A stretch of DNA of 64,000 nt, from NCBI RefSeq assembly GCF_026127265.1, contig NZ_WWFG01000017.1, positions 6,822 to 70,821 of the forward strand, written 5' to 3'. Source of the DNA: Nostoc sp. KVJ3. GTDB lineage: Bacteria; Cyanobacteriota; Cyanobacteriia; Cyanobacteriales; Nostocaceae. The position numbers and the translations under genes are program-made. Every line of letters starts with the position of its first letter. The first letter of the stretch is position 1. This document shows, piece by piece, positions 16,679-24,745 of this stretch. Under the pieces are notes generated by a model. That model saw nothing but the letters and a program-made list of their open reading frames with translations. It did no database searches and was not told the origin of the DNA.

Positions 16679-19480
16679 ATGACTCGTTACGCGCTGGTTG
16701 TTGGCATCACAGATTATAAAAGTCCACTAAGCACCCTCAGTAAACCCGCTACGGACGCTGAAGCAGTGGCAAAGGTGCTAAAAGAGCATGGTGATTTCGA
16801 GAATATTGAGTTGCTTAAAGGGAAAGCTACTAAACAGCAACTAGGTGAGGCTTTGAAAATCCTGCTGCGACAGCAAGCAGTAAATAATGAGGCGCTAATT
16901 TACTTTACAGGACACGGTATCACTGTTTCAGATTTGGAATTAGAGACGCAACAAGCATATTTAGCAACTTCTGATTTGCAGATTGTGACTCAAGGCAACC
17001 AAATTGTTGAACAAACAAGTGGTATCAGCTTGATCAATTTCAACCAATTGATTAAAGAATCTCACCTTAGTAGTTTGGTTGTGCTTTTAGATTGCTGTTA
17101 TAGTGGTCATTTTTTAGAACGCCATCTGATTGAAAAAACCCTTACTGCATTTAGTTTGCAGCGTGACTATTACTTTATTGCTGCTTGTAGAGACTTTCAA
17201 CAAGCCTATGCCAAGAAAAGCGAAAAATACAGTATTTTTACAACTGCTTTACTGACAGGATTATCAGTAGAAAATGCTAATGATAATGGGCAGGTGACAG
17301 GCGATCGCCTTTTTGATAGGATTGCCACAGAACTCAGAGGAAGTGGTCAAGAACCCATCCGTATGGGTTGGGGACGTTCTATTACTTTAGTTAAATATCT
17401 CCCTAAACCAACGACAGTTGTTGTTGATGAAACTTGCCCTTACCAGGGTTTACTCCCTTTTTACAAAGAACAAGCACGATTCTTTTTTGGGCGCGATAAA
17501 GTTATTCAGCAATTAATCAAAAAACTGAGTCAGGCTAATTTTGTCCCCATTATTGGTGCGTCGGGAAGTGGTAAATCTTCTGTAGTACGGGCGGGTTTGA
17601 TTCCGGCGCTAGAAAAAAATGGTTGGCGAGTCTTAGAAATCATTTTACCTGGAGTAGAACCATTAGCAGAGTTAAAACGAGCCTTTACACAGTTGTTTGA
17701 ACGCACGGAACTTAGAGAAATTTCTACTCTCATTGACACACAGGGTTTATGTTCAGTAATTTCTAGACTTTCTGATTCGGAACGTTTGTTGTTGGTGGTG
17801 GATCAATTTGAAGAAATCTTTACTCTTGGTTGTAAGGAAGAAGATAGACAGCGATTTATTGAATTGTTAACCCAATGTTCTGAAGGGCCTTTAGCAATTG
17901 TCACCACAATGCGAGCTGATTTTCTGGAATACTGTTTAAGCTATGAGTCGCTCACAAAACTAATTCAGGAACAGGCAGTGTATGTGCCGCCATTACTAGG
18001 GGCAGAATTAGAACAAGCGATCGCATCTCCGGCGCGGTTACAAGGCTATCAGTTGGAAACGGGATTATTGGGAGCGATTCAGCAAGAAGTATTAGGGCAA
18101 GAGAAAGGGTGCTTACCATTATTACAGTTTGCCCTGACAGAACTTTGGGAACAACGCGATCAAGAAATTCAACAGTTGACAGTTGATAAATTTAACGAAC
18201 TTGATGGAGTGATGGGAGCGCTAAATCGTCATGCAGAAAAGCTGTATGCAAGTTTCAACAAACAGCAGCAAGACTGGATGAAGCGAATTTTCTTAAAATT
18301 GGTGCGTACTGGTCTCCAAGAAAAAGATACCCGACAGCGACAACTGAAAAATAGGTTTCTGAATATTGCTAGTGAAAATCCAAATAATAAGCAAACAATA
18401 AGTGATGTTTTAGAAAAGCTTATTCAAGGTCGTTTGTTAGTATCTGATCGTGAACCGACAGGAGAAATTTGGGTTGATTTAGCTCATGAAGCACTAATGG
18501 AAGGTTGGCAAAGGTTTGCCCAGTGGCGTACAGAAGATAGAGAAAATAGAAGAATTATTGACCGAATTGAGAATGCTTTGCAAGAGTGGCAAAAACAGCC
18601 AATAGATGAAAATTTGATGATGGGTGGATTACTAACTCAAGTCCGACGAAAATGGCAAAAATTGGAATCAGACATAGATATATCAGCTAGAGAGTTTTAC
18701 AAAATTAGTGTTTTATTTGAAGAAAAACAACGTCAAAAATATGAGGTAGCTCAAAAATCGAAGAATGTATTTTTGGCAAATGTCAGTCATGAACTACGCA
18801 CACCTTTAAATGCTGTGATTGGATTAAGCAAACTGCTTCAAGAAGATGCTGTTGAACTTAATTTATCAAGAGATTTTATATCTGATCTTGAAACTATAAA
18901 CTCGGCGGGAAGACATCAGTTGGAAATTATTAATGAGATTATTGACTTGTCGAAAATTGAAGCAGGTAGAATGACTCTATATCCAGAAACATTTGAAATT
19001 GCAACACTGATTAATAACATTGTCCATACGGTTAAGCCTGCCATAGATAAAAATAGCAATACATTGGAAGTTCATAGCGATGAGAAACTTGGTGCCATGT
19101 ACGCTGATCAAACTAGGATAAAACAAGTGCTTTTAAACCTATTGAGCAATGCTGCTAAATTTACCACTAAAGGTAAAGTAACACTAACAGTTACAACTCA
19201 AACGAAAGCCTCATTACCAGATATCGCTTCTGCCATTATTACCTTTATTGTTAACGATACAGGTATTGGGATCTCTCCCACTGAACAAAAGTTGCTATTT
19301 CAACCTTTTTCTCAAGGAGCTAATTCGGTTAACAAACACTATGGAGGTACAGGACTAGGGTTAGCTATCAGCCGCCACTTTTGTCAGATGATGGGGGGTG
19401 AAATTCTTGTCAGCAGTCAATTAGGTATTGGTTCTACTTTCACTGTTAATTTACCGTTAATCCAATCAGAGGATGTATAA
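16679..19480 (+). CDS. Caspase-like peptidase - nSTAND NTPase - histidine kinase fusion
   Basis: 933 residues, all joined in one open frame. Residues 1-240 are a C14 caspase-like domain with His79 in FTGHG and Cys140 in LLDCCYSG. Residues about 253-650 are an nSTAND NTPase beginning CPYQGLLPF, with Walker A GASGSGKSS (about 293-301) and Walker B LLLVVDQFEEIF (about 371-381). Residues about 700-930 are a histidine kinase with His704 in the H-box NVSHELRTP, N-box LLNLLSNAAKF, G1 DTGIGI (about 860) and G2 GGTGLGLAIS (about 890). All catalytic residues appear intact. No sensory domain, receiver or response regulator is adjacent. It is predicted to couple a STAND sensor to protease activation and to phosphotransfer. 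The trypco1 gene is divergent at 67 bp. Confidence 0.92.
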   Translation: MTRYALVVGITDYKSPLSTLSKPATDAEAVAKVLKEHGDFENIELLKGKATKQQLGEALKILLRQQAVNNEALIYFTGHGITVSDLELETQQAYLATSDLQIVTQGNQIVEQTSGISLINFNQLIKESHLSSLVVLLDCCYSGHFLERHLIEKTLTAFSLQRDYYFIAACRDFQQAYAKKSEKYSIFTTALLTGLSVENANDNGQVTGDRLFDRIATELRGSGQEPIRMGWGRSITLVKYLPKPTTVVVDETCPYQGLLPFYKEQARFFFGRDKVIQQLIKKLSQANFVPIIGASGSGKSSVVRAGLIPALEKNGWRVLEIILPGVEPLAELKRAFTQLFERTELREISTLIDTQGLCSVISRLSDSERLLLVVDQFEEIFTLGCKEEDRQRFIELLTQCSEGPLAIVTTMRADFLEYCLSYESLTKLIQEQAVYVPPLLGAELEQAIASPARLQGYQLETGLLGAIQQEVLGQEKGCLPLLQFALTELWEQRDQEIQQLTVDKFNELDGVMGALNRHAEKLYASFNKQQQDWMKRIFLKLVRTGLQEKDTRQRQLKNRFLNIASENPNNKQTISDVLEKLIQGRLLVSDREPTGEIWVDLAHEALMEGWQRFAQWRTEDRENRRIIDRIENALQEWQKQPIDENLMMGGLLTQVRRKWQKLESDIDISAREFYKISVLFEEKQRQKYEVAQKSKNVFLANVSHELRTPLNAVIGLSKLLQEDAVELNLSRDFISDLETINSAGRHQLEIINEIIDLSKIEAGRMTLYPETFEIATLINNIVHTVKPAIDKNSNTLEVHSDEKLGAMYADQTRIKQVLLNLLSNAAKFTTKGKVTLTVTTQTKASLPDIASAIITFIVNDTGIGISPTEQKLLFQPFSQGANSVNKHYGGTGLGLAISRHFCQMMGGEILVSSQLGIGSTFTVNLPLIQSEDV

Positions 19481-19635
19481 AACTTAATCGCCTCTTTCCA
19501 TATCCGCTAATTAAAGAAGCATTGCTTGCTCTCAGAACTCAAAAATTCAACCTCAGAACTAAAACCAAAATTTTAGTGACAATAATTGTGTATGAAAGAC
19601 GTTCACATACTACATTATTTTACAAATCCCTCCAT

Positions 19636-20205
19636 TCAAAAATCCAAAGCAGAGATAGCGTTTTGCTTCTGCTTCTCAGTTACCCCCAGATATCGCTCCA
19701 AAGCAGCCAAAGTCCGATGCCCTGATATCTCCTGAATGTGGCGCAACGGTATCCCTGCATCGCTCATCCTGGTTAACGCAGTCCTCCGAAAACTGTGGGT
19801 ACTAACGCCCTCAATCCCCAGCCGCACACAGGTATCTCTGAGAATTTTATCGGCGCTGACCTTGTGGATATGTAACAACCCATGCCGACCGGGAAACAAG
19901 AACTCCTTGCGGCGATTGGGGTTGTACTCTTCTAAATACTGCCTGAGTTTGGGATGTACTTGGATTTCTCTGGTGTCTCGCTTGCCCTTGGTGTTGACAC
20001 TCCGTAGCACCAACACGCCTCTGACACCGTTGCTGCCAAACACATCTTTCACTGCCAAAGTGCAAGCTTCGTTGATCCGGCAAGCAGCATAAAGGCACAC
20101 GCCGAACAGAGCGCGATCGCGTGGGTTGACAAACCCCTCGTTAAATAGGAGATTGATTTGGTCAGGGGTAAGGATTTCTGCTCTGCCGAACCGGTTGATT
20201 TTCAT
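19636..20205 (-). CDS. Tyrosine recombinase, catalytic domain only
   Basis: 189 residues. The catalytic set is visible: Arg43 in AACRINEA, a Lys in NTKGKR (73 or 75), His137 and Arg140 in HSFRR, His163 in SGHRT and Tyr172 in RYLGV. Usual integrases of this family are about 300 residues or more, with an N-terminal core-binding domain. Here only about 10 residues precede the catalytic fold, so strand clamping must be minimal or come from elsewhere. Plausible roles are resolution of plasmid dimers or cassette movement. No paired core sites were identified in the 384-bp stretch upstream of its start. Confidence 0.9.
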   Translation of the reverse strand: MKINRFGRAEILTPDQINLLFNEGFVNPRDRALFGVCLYAACRINEACTLAVKDVFGSNGVRGVLVLRSVNTKGKRDTREIQVHPKLRQYLEEYNPNRRKEFLFPGRHGLLHIHKVSADKILRDTCVRLGIEGVSTHSFRRTALTRMSDAGIPLRHIQEISGHRTLAALERYLGVTEKQKQNAISALDF

Positions 20206-20589
20206 AGGGTCTAGCTTACATGGTCTTTCGGCAATTAGACAATGTAAACGCCTGGAAACCTATCTATTTCGTGACCGGGTTGAACCCACTCGACCCAGTT
20301 AATCCCTGCTTATCAATCGCAACCGCTACAACCCGCATTATCTCGTTGGCTGATAAAATTAGCTTATGCTTGCAGCGCTCTGACCACTTGCAGGTATAAT
20401 ACGCACCAATAGGATCTGCTCATGTTGCGGCTTGCCTGAGAAGTCTATACTCGCTTCTATACCCCTGCTTGATAAATCGTTGCTATCAGTGAGTGATATC
20501 AACGTTCGCCAGCAGTCCCAGTCCCAGATTTTCACACTCAGCAGTCTGCACCAACATCTACACAGCTGTCTATACCGAAACCCAAGACT
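20206..20589. other. Intergenic, 384 bp, possible orphan promoter
   Basis: No protein gene seen. TTGCAG at 20370-20375 and TATAAT at 20395-20400 (19-bp spacing) resemble a plus-strand promoter, but the next annotated gene lies on the minus strand. It could drive a small RNA or be chance. CCCAGTCCCAG-type short repeats occur near 20516. Confidence 0.4.
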
Positions 20590-20976
20590 TTACTCTGTAA
20601 GATCATCTTGTTGTGTGGGGGTTTGAGAATTTACCACCTCTGAAGTGATTTCCTCAACGGATAAATCAACTGCCTTTGCCACTTCGGAGATGTTGTAGCC
20701 CATGCTCAAAAAGCGTGCTGCTGCTTTTAATTTGGTTTGACGTTCCAAGTCTTTATAGATTCGTGTTTCTTCAATGTTCAGTCCCAGCATGGCTTCCACG
20801 TCTTCACGGCAAAACTTACGTAAACTTGTAAACCCATCAATGCGAAAGGCAGTTTCTTTCACCTCAACCGACTCAAATCGATAGTTCTGCGCCTGTTCAG
20901 GTCGATGATCAACGAGTTCAAAAATTAACCCAGGAAAACGCTTAAAAATTTGGTAATAAATGGAGTCACGTTTCAC
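20590..20976 (-). pseudogene. Rpn/DUF2887-type nuclease with internal deletion
   Basis: 128 residues. The N-terminus (DSIYYQIFKRFPGLIFELV, then NYRFESVEVKETAFRIDG) matches the start of DUF2887 proteins of the Rpn recombination-promoting nuclease group. The C-terminus (REDVEAMLGLNIEETRIYKDLE) matches their end. The 100 or so residues between them, which carry most of the PD-(D/E)xK fold, are missing: the sequence passes directly from FRIDG to FTSLRKFCREDVEAML. The frame is intact, so a small protein may still be made, but nuclease activity is unlikely. Full-length relatives are about 250-300 residues from memory. Confidence 0.7.
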
Positions 20977-21044
20977 TAAAATATCCGAAACTAGGCTGAT
21001 TATTCAGTATTAATTTTATCAGTGAAACGCCCGTTATAAACTTC

Positions 21045-21887
21045 TCACACAACCTCCATAATTGTAGGCAAATTGTATGATTCAACAGGATAGTTGGTGA
21101 TGAACAGTTCCTTGCCTTTGTCTGCCTTCTGCTGTTTGTAGTTGTTCATCCCGTATTGCAACTCCCATTCATAAATGTAGGCAAAAGAAAAGTGATGCCG
21201 CACTTGTTCACAGTTATCGTAAGTGATCAACCATTTGTGTGAACACTCCGACATCAGTTTGGCAAAGCGAGAATGGTCAAAACAGGTATGCAAATCACCT
21301 CTCTTACCATAAAGCTTAGATTGAGTCTTGCTGAGATAAGGTGGATCTAGAAAGATAAATACATCTTCTCCCGGTTCGGTAAGTAGGGTGCTGTAGTCGA
21401 AGTTACTCACACGGGTATTAACAAAGCAACCATCCAAAGCTGCTAGCCGCTCAATCGAAGAGTCTGTAAACCGACCTTTGAAGGAAGCACTACTATAACC
21501 GCCACTCTCAATGGTTCCTGAAAAGCTGATCCGGTTAAGAACAAAGAACCGTACACCCCGCTCTAGTGGACTCATGGTACTCGTATCTGCGACGGCGAGA
21601 GATTTAAACAAGGCGCGTCCATCTGTTGTCTGTTTTTTTACTTTCCAGACTGACTCCACTAGCTCTGGTAGATTAATTTTGACCTGATGCCAAAAGTAAT
21701 ACAGTTCTGGGTTAAGATCATTGACCCAGTAAATCATACTAGGGTACTTCTGTAAAACATGAAAAAATACAGAACCTCCACCAACGAAAGGTTCACGGAA
21801 TTCCTTAAATGTAGGAGGTAGATAGTGAGCAATCTGAGGAATTGCCTTTTGCTTACCGCCGGGATAGCGTAATGGACTTTTAAACAT
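21045..21887 (-). CDS. Dam-type DNA adenine methyltransferase (D12 class)
   Basis: 280 residues. RYPGGK at 7-12 (motif X), EPFVGGGSV at 32-40 (motif I, AdoMet binding) and LDPPYLS near 180 (motif IV, catalytic) define an alpha-class N6-adenine methyltransferase. Length and motif order are normal. The target sequence cannot be read from the protein; GATC is the usual Dam target and lies inside the many HIP1 octamers, but that is only suggestive. It diverges from a probable restriction enzyme across a 209-bp spacer, so the pair is best read as a type II restriction-modification system. Confidence 0.92.
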   Translation of the reverse strand: MFKSPLRYPGGKQKAIPQIAHYLPPTFKEFREPFVGGGSVFFHVLQKYPSMIYWVNDLNPELYYFWHQVKINLPELVESVWKVKKQTTDGRALFKSLAVADTSTMSPLERGVRFFVLNRISFSGTIESGGYSSASFKGRFTDSSIERLAALDGCFVNTRVSNFDYSTLLTEPGEDVFIFLDPPYLSKTQSKLYGKRGDLHTCFDHSRFAKLMSECSHKWLITYDNCEQVRHHFSFAYIYEWELQYGMNNYKQQKADKGKELFITNYPVESYNLPTIMEVV

Positions 21888-22096
21888 AAGGAATTATCGT
21901 AACAGGAAGCGGATTTTTTAGGAGTTATTCTTGCAATGTGCTGCCCTGAACCGCATGATCCAGTTAGGCAAACCAGCTAGCTACAAAGTGGAAGATTAAT
22001 TCGCCACTCTGATTGAGAGAAAATGTGTGTTTTTCTGTTTCATACAACAAAGCCATTTGGGAATTCTAATTATGGAGAGTTCTCAGGCAAGTAACA
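21888..22096. promoter_or_regulatory. Divergent promoter region of the restriction-modification pair
   Basis: 209 bp between the two opposed start codons. No C-protein gene or C-box-like paired repeat was noticed, so delayed expression of the nuclease by a controller protein is not apparent. Confidence 0.4.
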
Positions 22097-22879
22097 ATGG
22101 CTGGTAATGAAGTTGCAGTATGCAAATTTATCTTTTTGAATTTGAAGCAAATCAGTTTGAAGCATTTGGGGCAACTTAGAGTAATAGCAGCACCAGCAGC
22201 ACCGTTAGGAAAAGGAGGCGATAGACCTCTTTTAGAGGTGTTGGATGATGTTGTCGATAAAATTTCAACCTCAGATGCACGCAAAAAAGCAGACTTTTAC
22301 CTTAATAATCGAGGGATTTCCATTAAACAAACAGGAGCAAGTGTTTTATACAATCGCTTACAAAGAGCAAATTTGTATCAAATTTATTCTGATTTAGGAA
22401 TAACCGAAATTGATAATAGAACCACCAATCTTGATAATGAGGTTGCTCAGTTTCATAGAGGAGAAATTTTCAGAGATAGGCTTTGGCAGAATTTCTTTAC
22501 AGAAATCGAATTTCAGCAATTATTAGGTTTTTTAATGTTACAAGGAAGTCCGAATTATGGTGTTTCTAAACATCCAGCAGAATTAATTTTAGAAGCTCCA
22601 ACTAAAATTAATTCATCTGCCGATCTCCAGATATATACTTTTGATGAGTATTTCCAAAAATACAAAAATAATATTAGGATAGGAATCCGGCGCTCGTGGA
22701 TTGGTCAGTTAAGCGAGACTGAACACAAAAGAGCGATAAGTCTTTCCAGAAAGAAAGATAATTTACCTTGGGTTTTTGACAATATTATAACTGAGCCGCC
22801 GAGCGGCTGGAGAGAAGAGGTTGAAGTATCTAAACGTAAGACTGTTTATTATCTAATGATACTTAAAGTAACCACGTGA
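22097..22879 (+). CDS. Probable type II restriction endonuclease
   Basis: 260 residues. The strongest signal is the segment around 41-80: GGDRPLLEVLDDVVDK, then ARKKADFYLNNRGISIKQTG, with Asp66 on one strand and Ser75-Ile-Lys77-Gln on the next. This has the shape of a PD-(D/E)xK core in which the usual Glu of ExK is not in place. Later segments (SWIGQLSETEHKRAISL) are basic. It is divergent from the Dam-type methyltransferase, which is the main support for the restriction role. The first 35 residues are hydrophobic and unlike the rest, so the true start may be further in. Confidence 0.7.
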   Translation: MAGNEVAVCKFIFLNLKQISLKHLGQLRVIAAPAAPLGKGGDRPLLEVLDDVVDKISTSDARKKADFYLNNRGISIKQTGASVLYNRLQRANLYQIYSDLGITEIDNRTTNLDNEVAQFHRGEIFRDRLWQNFFTEIEFQQLLGFLMLQGSPNYGVSKHPAELILEAPTKINSSADLQIYTFDEYFQKYKNNIRIGIRRSWIGQLSETEHKRAISLSRKKDNLPWVFDNIITEPPSGWREEVEVSKRKTVYYLMILKVTT

Positions 22880-22967
22880 AAAAACCCAACTATGTAAAGA
22901 TAAATATGTAGAATAGCATACCCCCTAGAATGCTACAACGTTAATTTCAATACCTTCACAATTCTGC

Positions 22968-23516
22968 TTATTTAGAGGATTTTTGCCACCAATTTCGCAG
23001 AGGATCATTTTTTGGTGGTACATAACGTCCTTTAATCCTAATTGCATTGAGGACGTTACTTAATACTAAAGAATCAATGCTTTGTTTTTCTGACCAATGT
23101 TTAATTATTTCTGGAGTTGATAAAATCTGAAGATGGAGAAAATTCCTTTGAAGAAACTTGATCGCCTTGTCGTCATCAGTAGCGATCGCCCATTTTCGGT
23201 GAACAGCGATCGCACAAGTTGCAGATTCGCCATCATCAAGTTCAACAGCATAATTTACAAAAGATTCCTCCTCCTCTTCTGACTCAAAATCCACAACTTT
23301 TAGTAAACCAAGTTTAATAGCTTCTTCAAACTCTAACACAGCATCATTTTCTTCTTCTTGAAGTCGTTGGAGTGTTTTTAATTCACGTTCTTGTACAACT
23401 GTAGTAACGACAATTTCAGCAGGAAGAGATTTCAAAATTGCCAGAAATTGACCCGACGCACAAAAGTTGATAACACAACAAGCATCAAGAAGAATATGAG
23501 AGTGAGTAATTTCCAT
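22968..23516 (-). CDS. PIN-domain nuclease
   Basis: 182 residues. LLDACCVINF with Asp11 begins the fold. Acidic positions follow in ELDDGESATCAIAV (about 112-116) and AIATDDDKAIKFL (about 131-136), the usual PIN pattern of Asp/Glu around one metal site. An acidic insert (FESEEEEESF) lies between them. It is longer than a typical VapC toxin (about 130 residues). It is the last of four minus-strand genes with gaps of 4-base overlap, 11 bp and 9 bp, and would be the effector nuclease of that operon if the operon is a defence module. Confidence 0.82.
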   Translation of the reverse strand: MEITHSHILLDACCVINFCASGQFLAILKSLPAEIVVTTVVQERELKTLQRLQEEENDAVLEFEEAIKLGLLKVVDFESEEEEESFVNYAVELDDGESATCAIAVHRKWAIATDDDKAIKFLQRNFLHLQILSTPEIIKHWSEKQSIDSLVLSNVLNAIRIKGRYVPPKNDPLRNWWQKSSK

Positions 23517-23525
23517 GAATTGACC

Positions 23526-24734
23526 TCACTTCCCAGCAGTTTGAATTTGACGCAAATCAAAATCCGTATCTTCCTCCCTCATTCCGCTTGAATACTCCCT
23601 TAATGTCTCAGCGATGCGACGGGCTTCTAAGCGGTCAACATGGAGAAATTCAGCAAAACGCCCTTCAGTAATCAAACCTTGGTCTAATGCCTCAATTGCG
23701 AGATGCTGATAATGAAGTGGCATTATATCAATCCTTTGGGGGATTTGTTCTAAGCCAAGTTCCTCCTGTACCTTTCTGACTTTTAAACCTCGATCTCGTA
23801 ATTTATCCCAAGTTCCTGAAGGTAGAAGTTCCATTTCCTCTAACCGATAAACTAGTGCTTCTACGGACACTCCATAGTAATGCGCTAGTGTAAATAAATT
23901 AGTCGGGGTGAATTTGCCGTGTGTACGGTACATATCATTAAACCGCTTCAGCAATCCACTGGTAGGCATGAGGAAATACTTAGGGAAAGTTTCCGCTAAT
24001 TGCTCACTTTCAGGAAATCGCTGATATTGACCATCAAAGTGGAACTCAGGTTTTTGCCGATGTGCCAAAAAATGAAGGTATCCATGCGCCATTGACCAGC
24101 GTCTTCGCTCCTCTGGATGATTAGCATTGATGGCCATACAACCACCGACTTGCTCGTTATAGCTATACACTTCTGAGTATTTTTGTGGCATCTGCAAATA
24201 GAAGATACGTAACCCCACATCTTGTTCTAGGATGTCCCGCAGTTGTGAAATAGGAGCATCACCTAAACCCAGCCGTTGACGCTCTGCAACTGCTATACTC
24301 TCCGCAGCCGATTTGATCGGCATATCGGTTACTTGATACTCAAGAGGATAGTTTTGCGGCAGTGGCGCGTCCATAATCTTCTCAAGTTCTAGGTAATTCT
24401 GACATAATTCCTCTAAATGAAGAATGAATGGTTCAATTTCTGCCTGTTGTTCCTGACTGCGTTGATAAACTGCTCGGAACTGTACTTCAAAAGGTTGCAC
24501 TACTGGGCGCGATCGCACAAAGTCACTCACAGAACGTCCATAAGCACGAGCAAGTTTAATCAGTTCATTGGCTTTAAGACGGCGTTCTCCCTTCTCAATT
24601 GCAATCATAGTGGTGCGTGCAGCATCAATCACCTTGGCTGCATCAGCTTGAGTCAGTCCGCACTTTTTACGGGCTTGTTGTAAAAGTTCCCCCAATGTCC
24701 GCAGGTCAATGTTATCCAGAATATTGGTAGCCAT
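23526..24734 (-). CDS. XRE regulator fused to an ImmA/IrrE-like domain with degenerate HExxH
   Basis: 402 residues from the ATG at 24734 (MATNIL), preceded by GAGGA; a TTG at 24749 is the longer alternative. An XRE helix-turn-helix occupies about 14-65 (LGELLQQARKKCGLTQADAAKVI, ERRLKANELIKLARAYG). The ImmA/IrrE region is about 150-300. Where active members have HExxH, this protein has AHGYLHFLAH near 215-224: the catalytic Glu is replaced by Gly, although both His remain. It may therefore bind metal or partner proteins without cutting. It lies between the QueC-like and PIN genes and probably regulates the operon. Confidence 0.82.
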   Translation of the reverse strand: MATNILDNIDLRTLGELLQQARKKCGLTQADAAKVIDAARTTMIAIEKGERRLKANELIKLARAYGRSVSDFVRSRPVVQPFEVQFRAVYQRSQEQQAEIEPFILHLEELCQNYLELEKIMDAPLPQNYPLEYQVTDMPIKSAAESIAVAERQRLGLGDAPISQLRDILEQDVGLRIFYLQMPQKYSEVYSYNEQVGGCMAINANHPEERRRWSMAHGYLHFLAHRQKPEFHFDGQYQRFPESEQLAETFPKYFLMPTSGLLKRFNDMYRTHGKFTPTNLFTLAHYYGVSVEALVYRLEEMELLPSGTWDKLRDRGLKVRKVQEELGLEQIPQRIDIMPLHYQHLAIEALDQGLITEGRFAEFLHVDRLEARRIAETLREYSSGMREEDTDFDLRQIQTAGK

Positions 24735-24745
24735 AATGTTTTTCC

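Noticed and set aside
19522..20098. Frames overlapping the tyrosine recombinase on both strands
   Set aside because: They lie opposite or out of frame with clear catalytic motifs of the recombinase.
20370..20400. Strong plus-strand promoter for an unseen gene
   Set aside because: The -10-like TATAAT is good, but the spacing is 19 bp and nothing supports a gene downstream; kept only as a note in the intergenic entry.
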